A stretch of DNA of 8,888 nt from Streptosporangiaceae bacterium (GTDB lineage: Bacteria; Actinomycetota; Actinomycetes; Streptosporangiales; Streptosporangiaceae): positions 1 to 8,888 of the forward strand of contig JAICWX010000351.1 in NCBI GenBank assembly GCA_025934635.1, given 5' to 3'. The notes under the pieces were generated by a model, which saw only the letters and a list, made by a program, of their open reading frames with translations, was not told the DNA's origin and made no database searches. Below, one piece after another: positions 1 through 5,329 of this stretch (position 1 is the first letter of the stretch; each line of letters begins with the position of its first letter). The position numbers and the translations under genes are program-made.

Positions 1-351
1 CAGGTGCTGATCCTGCTGCTGATGCTCACCGGCACCATGCTGTGCTGCGACGCCTGGTTCGACGTCGGCACCTCGCTGGCCACCAGCGGCCTGGCCATCA
101 GCTTGCTGAGCGCGGTCTTCGCCGAGCTTCCGCTGGCCTTCCTGGCCTTCGCCGGGGCGCGGCGGCTGCTCCGGGCCACGGTAGCCGCCGGGATCTTGGC
201 CGGTGCCCACGCCGGCGCCACGATCCCGGCCGGCGAATGGGGCCGCAGCTGCGCGGGCCAGTCCCTGAGCAGCGCGCCGCTGGCCGGCCTCGGCCTCGAC
301 GAGGCCCTGCCGCGCGGCCAGCTGCGGCGCCAGCCGGACCGGGTCGCGTGA
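1..351 (+). CDS. 5'-truncated multi-pass membrane protein (paralog of next gene)
   Basis: The reading frame is open from base 1 (CAG GTG CTG...) to TGA at 349-351, so the N-terminal part lies outside the window. The GTG at position 4 is probably internal, not the start. Two hydrophobic helices are visible, one around VLILLLMLTGTMLCCDAWFD and one around LAISLLSAVFAELPLAFLAF. Both align with the third and fourth helices of the next gene, including the shared core TGT(M/L)L-C-CDAWFD and the ARRL(L/V)R segment after the last helix. The C-terminal tail keeps a GL(D/E)EALP motif also found in the neighbour. This is therefore a tandem paralog pair. The family is uncharacterised to me; similar small four-helix proteins occur in actinobacteria, but I can assign no function. 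The next gene starts 7 nt after the stop, suggesting co-transcription. Confidence 0.75.
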   Translation, partial: QVLILLLMLTGTMLCCDAWFDVGTSLATSGLAISLLSAVFAELPLAFLAFAGARRLLRATVAAGILAGAHAGATIPAGEWGRSCAGQSLSSAPLAGLGLDEALPRGQLRRQPDRVA

Positions 352-358
352 GGCCGCC

Positions 359-1118
359 GTGAGGACCGAACCCGTCAGCCGGCCTGGCGACCGCCCGGCG
401 CAGAATGGAAGTGTGATCACTGAGGCTGAACTACGCCGGCTGACCCCGGACGAACGGCGTCAGCTGGCCCGCACCCTGGCCGCCATCGACCACCCGCATC
501 CGCTGATTGATCCCAAGCTCTTGCGGCGCAGGCGTTTCGGCCTGCTGTTCATGCTGGCCTGCTGCATCGGGCTGGCCGCCTGGATCGCGATCCTCCTGCT
601 GACCCTGCCCATGCGCTACACCTCGCACGACTGGAAGGGCGTCTGGGTCGGCCTCGACGTGGCCGAGCTGGCCGGCTTCGCCGCGACCGCCTGGGCTGCC
701 TGGAACCAGCGCCAGGTCCTCATCGTCTTGATGAACGTCACCGGCACGCTGCTGGTCTGCGACGCCTGGTTCGACCTGGCGCTCGCCTGGGGCGGGCGCG
801 GCTTCATCATGAGCCTGATCACCGCCCTGGTGGTCGAGCTGCCGCTGGCCCTGCTGCTGTTCACCAGCGCCCGGCGGCTGGTCCGGGTCACCATCGGGAC
901 CATGATGCGGCTGAGCGGGGTCGAGGGGCGGGTGCCGCCGCTGTGGCGGGTCCCGCTGTTCGCGGACGGCCTGGAGGAGGCGCTGCCCGCCCGGCTCCGG
1001 CCGCTGGCCGCGGAAGCCAGGGCCCGGGCCGAGACCAAGATGCAGCAGCTGACCCCCGATGTCACAGCGGCGGAGGGCCCCTCGTCTTTAGGGATCAGAC
1101 GATCCTTGAAGGAGAACC
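359..1118 (+). CDS. Four-helix membrane protein, no in-frame stop codon (3' end undefined)
   Basis: The GTG at 359 is preceded by GAGG (350-353) at 5 nt spacing; GTG 413 is an alternative start but has a poor ribosome site. The protein has a charged N-terminus with TPDERRQLARTL (residues 29-40), then four predicted membrane helices at roughly 61-84, 96-115, 120-138 and 149-169, then a cytoplasmic-looking tail with GLEEALP (204-210). Helices 3-4 match the truncated gene upstream. Homology to that copy ends near residue 222, but no stop follows in this frame: it stays open through the whole sigma gene and joins the epimerase frame up to 3079. The end given here is only the base before the sigma gene start. 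A one-base slip near the end would stop it at TGA 1050-1052. The sigma promoter lies inside its 3' end. Function unknown; a partner or target of the ECF41 system is possible from position alone. Confidence 0.6.
1060..1086 (+). promoter_or_regulatory. ECF41-type promoter ahead of the first sigma factor gene
   Basis: TGTCACA at 1060-1066 and CGTC at 1083-1086 are separated by exactly 16 nt. This equals the promoter signature I recall for ECF41 sigma factors (TGTCACA-N16-CGTC). The expected transcription start near 1092-1095 would give a leader of about 25 nt containing the ribosome site of the sigma gene. It implies positive autoregulation. It lies inside the 3' end of the upstream membrane protein frame. 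Confidence 0.8.
1109..1114 (+). promoter_or_regulatory. Ribosome binding site of first ECF41 gene
   Basis: AAGGAG lies 4 nt before GTG 1119. It is a strong purine-rich match that decides the GTG start. An in-frame TAG (1089-1091) and TGA (1107-1109) just upstream rule out any earlier start. Confidence 0.75.
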
Positions 1119-2087
1119 GTGGATTCGAGCCAGTACGCCGCGTACCGCCCGCTGATGTTCTCGATTGCCTACCGGATGACCGGCAGCGTCAGCGACGCCG
1201 AGGACATCGTGCAGGAAGCCTTCTTGCGGGCGGCCCAGGATCCGGCCGGCCAGGACGGCCGGGTCGGGTCGCCCAAGGCCTACCTGGCCACCATCACCAC
1301 CCGGCTGGCCATCGACCACCTGCGCTCGGCCCGCGTCCGCCGCGAGTCCTACGTCGGGACCTGGCTGCCGGAACCGCTCGTCAGGACGAGCCCCGGGGCT
1401 GCCCGGAGCGGCCCCGACCCGGCCGAGTTCGCCGAGACCTCCGACTCCCTGTCGCTGGCCTTCCTGGTGCTGCTGGAGAGCCTCGGGCCGGCCGAGCGGG
1501 CCGTCTTCCTGCTCCGCGAGGTGTTCGGCTACGACTACGGCGAGATCGCCGGCATCACCGGCAAGACCGAGGCCGCCTGCCGGCAGGTGTTCGCCCGGGC
1601 CCGCCGCCGGGTCGACGACGGGCGGCCGCGGTTCGAGACGTCGCGGTCCGAAGGCGACGAACTCACCGCCTTGTTCCTGACCGCGACCGCCGGCGGCGAC
1701 ATGAGCAGCCTGCTCGAGCGACTGGCGCCCGACGTCCTGTTCTACGGGGACAGCGGCGGCAAGGGCGAGATGACGCTCGCCGAGCCCCTGTACGGCCGCG
1801 ATCAGGTGGCCGAACTGATCCGCCTGCAGGTCCAGCGGACCCTGGAGCTGGGCGCCGTGCTGACGCCCGCCTGGGTGAACGGGCAGCCGGGCCTGCTGGC
1901 CTGGGACGCCGACGGCGGCCTGATCGTGGTCATCGCGCTCGACGTGCTCGACCGCCAGATCCAGGCCATCCGGGTCATCGCCAACCCGGACAAGCTGCGC
2001 CATCTCGGCCCGGGCTCCCGCACCTGGCACATGCGCTGGAGCGAGCAGAACCCACGTGTCACGCCGGGGGAGGGAGGTGCGTCGTAG
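1119..2087 (+). CDS. ECF41 group RNA polymerase sigma factor (SigJ-like) with fused SnoaL-like domain
   Basis: This 322-residue protein has a sigma-70 region 2 at about 6-73 (RPLMFSIAYRMTGSVSDAED, then TTRLAIDHLRSARVRRESYVG), the ECF41 linker motif WLPEP at 82-86, and region 4 at about 112-167 with the GYDYGEIAGITGKTEAACRQ helix-turn-helix. A C-terminal SnoaL-like domain follows at about 176-300. The family's hallmark C-terminal motifs are present as DSGGK (211-215; usual form DGGGK) and NPDKL (289-293). ECF41 factors lack a classical anti-sigma partner; the fused domain is known to modulate their activity. The family usually sits beside a carboxymuconolactone decarboxylase, oxidoreductase or epimerase gene, as here. 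The start is fixed by the ribosome site and upstream stops. An exact ECF41 promoter precedes it. A close paralog lies downstream of the epimerase. Orthology to M. tuberculosis SigJ specifically is not shown. Confidence 0.93.
   Translation: MDSSQYAAYRPLMFSIAYRMTGSVSDAEDIVQEAFLRAAQDPAGQDGRVGSPKAYLATITTRLAIDHLRSARVRRESYVGTWLPEPLVRTSPGAARSGPDPAEFAETSDSLSLAFLVLLESLGPAERAVFLLREVFGYDYGEIAGITGKTEAACRQVFARARRRVDDGRPRFETSRSEGDELTALFLTATAGGDMSSLLERLAPDVLFYGDSGGKGEMTLAEPLYGRDQVAELIRLQVQRTLELGAVLTPAWVNGQPGLLAWDADGGLIVVIALDVLDRQIQAIRVIANPDKLRHLGPGSRTWHMRWSEQNPRVTPGEGGAS
2057..2083 (+). promoter_or_regulatory. ECF41-type promoter ahead of the epimerase gene
   Basis: TGTCACG (2057-2063), a 16-nt spacer and CGTC (2080-2083) differ from the ECF41 signature by one base, the last of the -35 element. 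It overlaps the last codons of the sigma gene (stop 2085-2087). The expected transcript would begin near 2090, about 40 nt before the epimerase ATG. It makes the epimerase and the second sigma a direct target of an ECF41 factor. Confidence 0.77.
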
Positions 2088-2113
2088 AGGGCGTACGAGC
2101 TACAGCGCACAGG

Positions 2114-2120
2114 AAAGGAA
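2114..2120 (+). promoter_or_regulatory. Ribosome binding site of the epimerase gene
   Basis: AAAGGAA lies 8 nt before ATG 2129. This supports a separate start for the epimerase, even though its frame is open far upstream. Confidence 0.7.
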
Positions 2121-2128
2121 CGTTCATC

Positions 2129-3079
2129 ATGCGAGTCTTCGTCGCGGGGGCGACCGGAGTCATCGGCCAGTCCCTCATCCCCAGCCTGGTGGCGGCGGGC
2201 CACGAGGTCACCGGCACCACCCGTTCGCCGGCCAAGGCGGCCCAGCTGAAGAGCGCCGGCGCGACGCCGGCCATCGTCGACGGTCTCGACCGCCAGGCCG
2301 TGCTCGACGCCGTCCGCGCCGCCCGGCCGGAGGTCATCGTGCACCAGATGACCGCGCTGGCCAGCATGCGCAGCTTCCGCAACTTCGACGCCGAGTTCGC
2401 GGTCACCAGCGAACTGCGCAGCAAGGGCACCGACTACCTGCTGGAAGCGGCCCGGCAGGCCGGCACCCGCCGGTTCATCGCGCAGAGCTTCATCGGCTGG
2501 AACAACGCCAGGACCGGCAGCGCGGTCAAGTCGGAAACCGATCCGCTGGACCCGGACCCTATCGCGAGGACCCGGAAGGCCCTGGCGGCGATCAGGTACC
2601 TGGAGGAAGCCGTGCCTGCCGCCGTACCGGAGGGACTGGTGCTGCGCTACGGGCCCTTCTACGGCCACGGCGCCTCGGATTACATGCTCGAGGCCGTGCG
2701 GAAGCGGCAGCTGCCCGTCATCGGCGGGGGCGCGGGCATCTGGTCGTTCTCCGAGGTCAGCGACGCCGCCGCGGCCACCCTGGCGGCCGTCACCCGCGGT
2801 GAGCCCGGCCTGTATAACATCGTCGACGACGACCCGGCGCCGGTGCGGGAGTGGCTGCCCTACCTGGCTGAGTGCCTCGGCGCGAAGCCGCCCATGAAGG
2901 TCCCGGCCTGGGCGGGCAGGCTACTGGCGGGAGAACTGGTGGTGGCGATGATGACCGAGGCCCGCGGTACGGCCAACGCCAAGGCCAGGCGGGAGCTGGA
3001 CTGGACGCCCGGGTACCCGAGCTGGCGGGACGGCTTCCCCGTCTGGGCCAAGTCGGCGGGGCAGGCCCGTGCCGCCTGA
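2129..3079 (+). CDS. NAD(P)-dependent epimerase / atypical SDR family protein (ECF41-associated)
   Basis: This 316-residue protein opens with a Rossmann fold: VFVAGATGVIGQSL carries GxxGxxG at 7-13. GHEVTGTTRSPAK (24-36) follows the second strand, where the nucleotide is selected; an Arg there (R32) hints at NADP(H). Later segments are typical of extended or atypical SDRs: RRFIAQSFIGWNN (114-126), LVLRYGPFYGHGA (170-182) and FSEVSDAAAATLAAV (207-221). The usual YxxxK pair is not evident: the expected place reads IARTRK (145-150), with Lys150 but no Tyr. The reaction and substrate cannot be deduced. The ATG is chosen because of its ribosome site and the fold boundary; the frame is open upstream for another 1.7 kb by chance or stop loss. 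An ECF41 promoter precedes it, and the second sigma gene overlaps its stop. It is the epimerase member of the enzyme classes known to accompany ECF41 sigmas. Confidence 0.88.
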   Translation: MRVFVAGATGVIGQSLIPSLVAAGHEVTGTTRSPAKAAQLKSAGATPAIVDGLDRQAVLDAVRAARPEVIVHQMTALASMRSFRNFDAEFAVTSELRSKGTDYLLEAARQAGTRRFIAQSFIGWNNARTGSAVKSETDPLDPDPIARTRKALAAIRYLEEAVPAAVPEGLVLRYGPFYGHGASDYMLEAVRKRQLPVIGGGAGIWSFSEVSDAAAATLAAVTRGEPGLYNIVDDDPAPVREWLPYLAECLGAKPPMKVPAWAGRLLAGELVVAMMTEARGTANAKARRELDWTPGYPSWRDGFPVWAKSAGQARAA

Positions 3080-4073
3080 GAAACCCGTGCTGCCGGGCGA
3101 GACGGCGTCGCTCGAGGATGCCGTCTCGCCCGCGGACTATGCCGTGTTCCGGCCGCTGATGTTCTCGATCGCCTACCGGATGACCGGGAGCATCGGCGAC
3201 GCCGAGGACATCGTCCAGGAGGCCTTCCTGCGGCTGACCCAGGTGCTGCGCGACGGCACGAGCATCGACTCGCCCAAGGCCTACCTGGCCACCGTCACCA
3301 CCCGGCTGGCCATCAGCCACCTGCGGTCCGCCCGGGTGCGCCGGGAGTCCTACGTGGGCGCCTGGCTGCCCGAGCCCCTGCTCGCCGACGACCAGCCCGG
3401 TCCCGCGGAACGGGCCGAGATGTCCGACTCGCTGTCGATGGCGTTCCTGGTGCTGCTGGAGAGCCTGACGCCGACCGAGCGCGCCGTGTTCCTGCTGCAC
3501 GAGGTGTTCGGCTACGACTACAAGGAGATCGCCGGCATCACCGGCAAGTCGGAGGCGAACTGCCGGCAGATCTCGGCCCGGGCCCGCCATCACGTTGACG
3601 ACGGCAAGCCGCGCTTCGACGCCTCCCGCGAGCAGCGCGACGAGGTGGCCCGCCGGTTCTTCGCCGCGGCAGGCGGCGGCGACCTGGGCGGCCTGATGGA
3701 ACTGCTCGCGCCCGATGTGGTCATGGTGGGCGACGGCGGCGGCAAGGCCTGGGCGCTGGCCGAGCCGATGTCCGGGGCCGAACGGGTGGCCCGGCTGCTC
3801 ATCGGCCTGAATCGCCGGGCGCCGAAGATGGGCGTCCGCGTCGAGCCGGCCTACGTCAACGGCCAGCCGGGGGCGGTCACCTACGACCAGCAGGACCGGG
3901 TCGTCAACGTGTTCGCTCTCGACATCGCCGACGGCCGGGTGCAGACGATCAGGTCCATCCTCAACCCCGACAAGCTGCACCACCTGGGCCCGGTCTCCGA
4001 AGCGGCCCTGCGGGGGGCGCCAGGGGGGTCGCCCCCCGGGTTACCACAGCGGGGAGGCGCTCCCCCGGACTAG
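3069..4073 (+). CDS. Second ECF41 group sigma factor (SigJ-like) with fused SnoaL-like domain
   Basis: This 334-residue protein is a close paralog of the sigma factor encoded at 1119-2087. Region 2 spans about 24-91 (FRPLMFSIAYRMTGSIGDAED), WLPEP is at 99-103, region 4 about 121-178 (GYDYKEIAGITGKSEANCRQ), and the SnoaL-like domain about 187-305. It carries the canonical DGGGK (222-226) and NPDKL (299-303). The GTG at 3069 overlaps the epimerase stop by 11 nt and has a G-rich ribosome site (GGCGGGG 3055-3061). GTG 3087 is an in-frame alternative; either start gives about 12-18 extra N-terminal residues compared with the paralog. No ECF41 promoter lies directly ahead, so co-transcription and coupling with the epimerase are likely. 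The last ~24 residues (GAPGGSPPGLPQRGGAPPD region) are low-complexity, are encoded by hairpin-forming DNA and contain a TTA codon at 4041-4043. They look like a late addition to the gene. Confidence 0.92.
   Translation: MPPEKPVLPGETASLEDAVSPADYAVFRPLMFSIAYRMTGSIGDAEDIVQEAFLRLTQVLRDGTSIDSPKAYLATVTTRLAISHLRSARVRRESYVGAWLPEPLLADDQPGPAERAEMSDSLSMAFLVLLESLTPTERAVFLLHEVFGYDYKEIAGITGKSEANCRQISARARHHVDDGKPRFDASREQRDEVARRFFAAAGGGDLGGLMELLAPDVVMVGDGGGKAWALAEPMSGAERVARLLIGLNRRAPKMGVRVEPAYVNGQPGAVTYDQQDRVVNVFALDIADGRVQTIRSILNPDKLHHLGPVSEAALRGAPGGSPPGLPQRGGAPPD
4023..4065 (+). repeat. Two adjacent perfect GC hairpins at the 3' end of the second sigma gene
   Basis: GGGGGG (4023-4028) pairs with CCCCCC (4032-4037) around a TCG loop. 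GGGGAG (4051-4056) pairs with CTCCCC (4060-4065) around a GCG loop. Both sit in the last codons, just before TAG 4071-4073. There is no T-tract, so a classical intrinsic terminator is not shown. They may be part of a palindromic intergenic-type repeat or act as a transcript-end or stability structure. Confidence 0.5.
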
Positions 4074-4101
4074 CTGCCGCGGCGATACCCCCCGGACTAG
4101 C
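4062..4101 (+). repeat. Direct repeat pair CCCCCGGACTAGC spanning the sigma gene stop
   Basis: CCCCCGGACTAGC occurs at 4062-4074 and again at 4089-4101, with start-to-start distance 27 bp. The first copy contains the TAG stop of the second sigma gene and the second lies in the intergenic region. Thirteen identical bases in a short region suggest a local duplication or a piece of a dispersed repeat. Confidence 0.6.
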
Positions 4102-4121
4102 AGGGCGGGGTCCACGGGACT

Positions 4122-4127
4122 TAACCT
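4122..4127 (+). promoter_or_regulatory. Possible -10 element giving a leaderless dioxygenase transcript
   Basis: TAACCT (4122-4127) fits the actinobacterial -10 pattern TANNNT and ends 7 nt before ATG 4135. Transcription would then start at or next to the A of the start codon. No Shine-Dalgarno sequence is visible ahead of this ATG, which supports a leaderless start. No convincing -35 is seen, so this is a suggestion. Confidence 0.4.
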
Positions 4128-4134
4128 GTCGGCC

Positions 4135-5010
4135 ATGGCCACTGACTTCACCGAGGAAACCGCGGCCGACGCGGTCATCGACAGCTTCGCGAAGACGCCC
4201 GACCCGCGGCTGCGCGAGCTGCTGAGCAGCCTGGTCAGGCACCTGCACGCCTTCGTCAGGGAAACCGAGCCCACGATCGCCGAATGGGAGCAGGCGATCG
4301 GGTTCCTCACCGCCACCGGGCAGAAATGCGACGACGAGCGGCAGGAGTTCATCCTGCTCTCCGATGTGCTCGGCGTATCCATGCTGGTGGAGACCATCAA
4401 CAACCGGAAGTCCGGCGGGGCTACCGAATCCACCGTGCTCGGCCCGTTCCACATGATCGAGTCCCCGCGCCGGGAACTCGGCGACACCATCGACTTCGTC
4501 CAGACCGGCCCGCCGTGCCTCGTCCGCGGCCGGGTCCTGTCGTCGGACGGCACCCCCCTGCCCGGCGCCGAGCTCGACGTCTGGCAGGCCAGCGACCAGG
4601 GCTTCTACGACGTCCAGCAGCCCGATGGGCAGCCGCGGACCAACGGCCGCGGCCTGTTCACCGCGGACGCCGACGGCGCCTTCTGGTTCCGCACGGTGGT
4701 GCCGAGCTACTACCCGATCCCCACCGACGGCCCGGTCGGCACGCTGCTGAACGCCACCGGGCGGCACCCGTACCGTCCGGCCCACATCCACTTCATCGTG
4801 ACCGCCCCCGGCCACCGGGCCCTCACCACCCATATCTTCGTGGCGGGCAGCCAGTACATCGAATCCGACGCGGTCTTCGCGGTGAAGAAGAGCCTGATCA
4901 AGGAGTTCACCCCGGTCGACGACCCCGAGCAGGCCGCCCGCTACGACCTGACCAGCCCGTTCTCCCAGGCCAACTTCGACATCATCCTCCAGCCGGACGC
5001 GCCCGCCTGA
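4135..5010 (+). CDS. Intradiol ring-cleavage dioxygenase, hydroxyquinol 1,2-dioxygenase type
   Basis: This 291-residue protein has the full family length. The N-terminal dimerisation (dioxygenase_N) domain covers about 15-100, with TGQKCDDERQEFILLSDVLG (61-80). The catalytic beta-sandwich follows from ESTVLGPFH (98-106). The four non-haem Fe(III) ligands are visible: Tyr158 in GFYDVQ, Tyr193 in PSYYPIP, and His217 and His219 in RPAHIHF. The stretches DGPVGTLLNATGRHPYRPAH and the following LTTHIF...YIESDAVFAVK resemble hydroxyquinol 1,2-dioxygenases more than plain catechol enzymes. The expected reaction is cleavage of benzene-1,2,4-triol to maleylacetate in the cytoplasm. A catechol or chlorocatechol preference cannot be excluded. 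No maleylacetate reductase or monooxygenase lies in the window, so it looks like an orphan. The start has no ribosome site and is probably leaderless. Confidence 0.9.
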   Translation: MATDFTEETAADAVIDSFAKTPDPRLRELLSSLVRHLHAFVRETEPTIAEWEQAIGFLTATGQKCDDERQEFILLSDVLGVSMLVETINNRKSGGATESTVLGPFHMIESPRRELGDTIDFVQTGPPCLVRGRVLSSDGTPLPGAELDVWQASDQGFYDVQQPDGQPRTNGRGLFTADADGAFWFRTVVPSYYPIPTDGPVGTLLNATGRHPYRPAHIHFIVTAPGHRALTTHIFVAGSQYIESDAVFAVKKSLIKEFTPVDDPEQAARYDLTSPFSQANFDIILQPDAPA

Positions 5011-5070
5011 CACCCCACTGACGGCTGACCTTCGCCTCCGTCCCCCCCTCCTCGCGCTGCCCCTCGGGCC

Positions 5071-5106
5071 GCATCCCCCGCGTCCCCCGCGTCCCCCGCG
5101 CCCCCC
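5071..5106 (+). repeat. 9-bp tandem repeat, four units of GC(G/A)(T/C)CCCCC
   Basis: Four consecutive 9-bp units are seen: GCATCCCCC, GCGTCCCCC, GCGTCCCCC, GCGCCCCCC. The middle two are identical and the outer two differ by one base each. This is a noncoding, C-rich microsatellite-like tract downstream of the dioxygenase gene. Confidence 0.7.
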
Positions 5107-5138
5107 GGCCCGCCCCGCGGGAGCCTGTGTGCCCCAGC

Positions 5139-5154
5139 CCACGCTCTAGCGTGG
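5139..5154 (+). repeat. Short perfect inverted repeat CCACGC-TCTA-GCGTGG
   Basis: A 6-bp perfect stem surrounds a 4-nt loop. TAGCGT (5147-5152) inside it fits a TANNNT -10 pattern, but no -35 is visible. It may be a small hairpin or operator; it is weak on its own. Confidence 0.35.
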
Positions 5155-5222
5155 CCGGTGCGCCACAGCGCCCTGCAACATGATCACTAAGCAGCCGCGC
5201 CCCGACCGAGGCCGGGGAGTCT

Positions 5223-5262
5223 GTGTCCCCCTGGCTACGTACTTACGTAGGCAGGGGCACAC
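5223..5262 (+). repeat. 40-bp imperfect inverted repeat (operator or transcript-end hairpin)
   Basis: Arms 5223-5241 and 5244-5262 pair at 17 of 19 positions around a 2-nt centre. The centre reads TACGTA-CT-TACGTA, two copies of a self-complementary hexamer. Such symmetry is far stronger than background here. It lies 213 bp after the dioxygenase stop and 67 bp before the next gene. It could be a binding site for a dimeric regulator or a strong RNA hairpin; no T-tract follows. Confidence 0.6.
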
Positions 5263-5307
5263 GGGCCATTTCGTACGCGGCGGGGCATCCGGTGAGCGAC
5301 GCCCAAT

Positions 5308-5325
5308 TGTCAGTGGGCGGTGACA
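5308..5325 (+). promoter_or_regulatory. TGTCA-N8-TGACA inverted repeat just before the AbiEi/DUF559-like gene
   Basis: TGTCA (5308-5312) and TGACA (5321-5325) are separated by 8 nt and end 4 nt before GTG 5330. The right half overlaps the possible ribosome site GGTGA (5319-5323). AbiEi antitoxins are known to bind inverted repeats at their own promoters, so autoregulation is conceivable. Five-base arms can occur by chance. Confidence 0.3.
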
Positions 5326-5329
5326 TGGT

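Larger units (their letters stand above)
5011..5329. other. Gene-free stretch between dioxygenase and AbiEi/DUF559-like gene
   Basis: No convincing coding region is seen here; the minus-strand open frame across 5146-5403 has no recognisable protein character. The stretch holds a C-rich 9-bp tandem repeat (5071-5106), a short inverted repeat (5139-5154), a strong 40-bp inverted repeat (5223-5262) and a TGTCA/TGACA pair (5308-5325) just before the next gene. The tail of the dioxygenase transcript and the promoter of the next gene should both lie here. Confidence 0.7.

Noticed and set aside
1095..2030. Long minus-strand open frames opposite the two sigma genes and the epimerase (also 2790-3983)
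   Set aside because: Both are GC-bias shadows; the two resemble each other only because the sigma genes beneath them are paralogs.
359..3079. A single 906-residue membrane-epimerase fusion protein
   Set aside because: The central third is Arg/Pro/Gly-rich out-of-frame translation of a well-conserved sigma factor gene, and the epimerase has its own ribosome site and promoter. Separate genes explain the data better; the missing stop is reported as a finding.
3961..5142. Long minus-strand open frame opposite the dioxygenase
   Set aside because: It is the complement of the strongly supported dioxygenase and sigma coding regions, is Gly/Arg-rich and shows no family motifs.
5298..5325. Minus-strand TGTCACC-N17-CGTC resembling an ECF41 promoter
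   Set aside because: The spacer is 17 rather than 16 nt, the last base of the -35 differs, and no minus-strand gene lies downstream.
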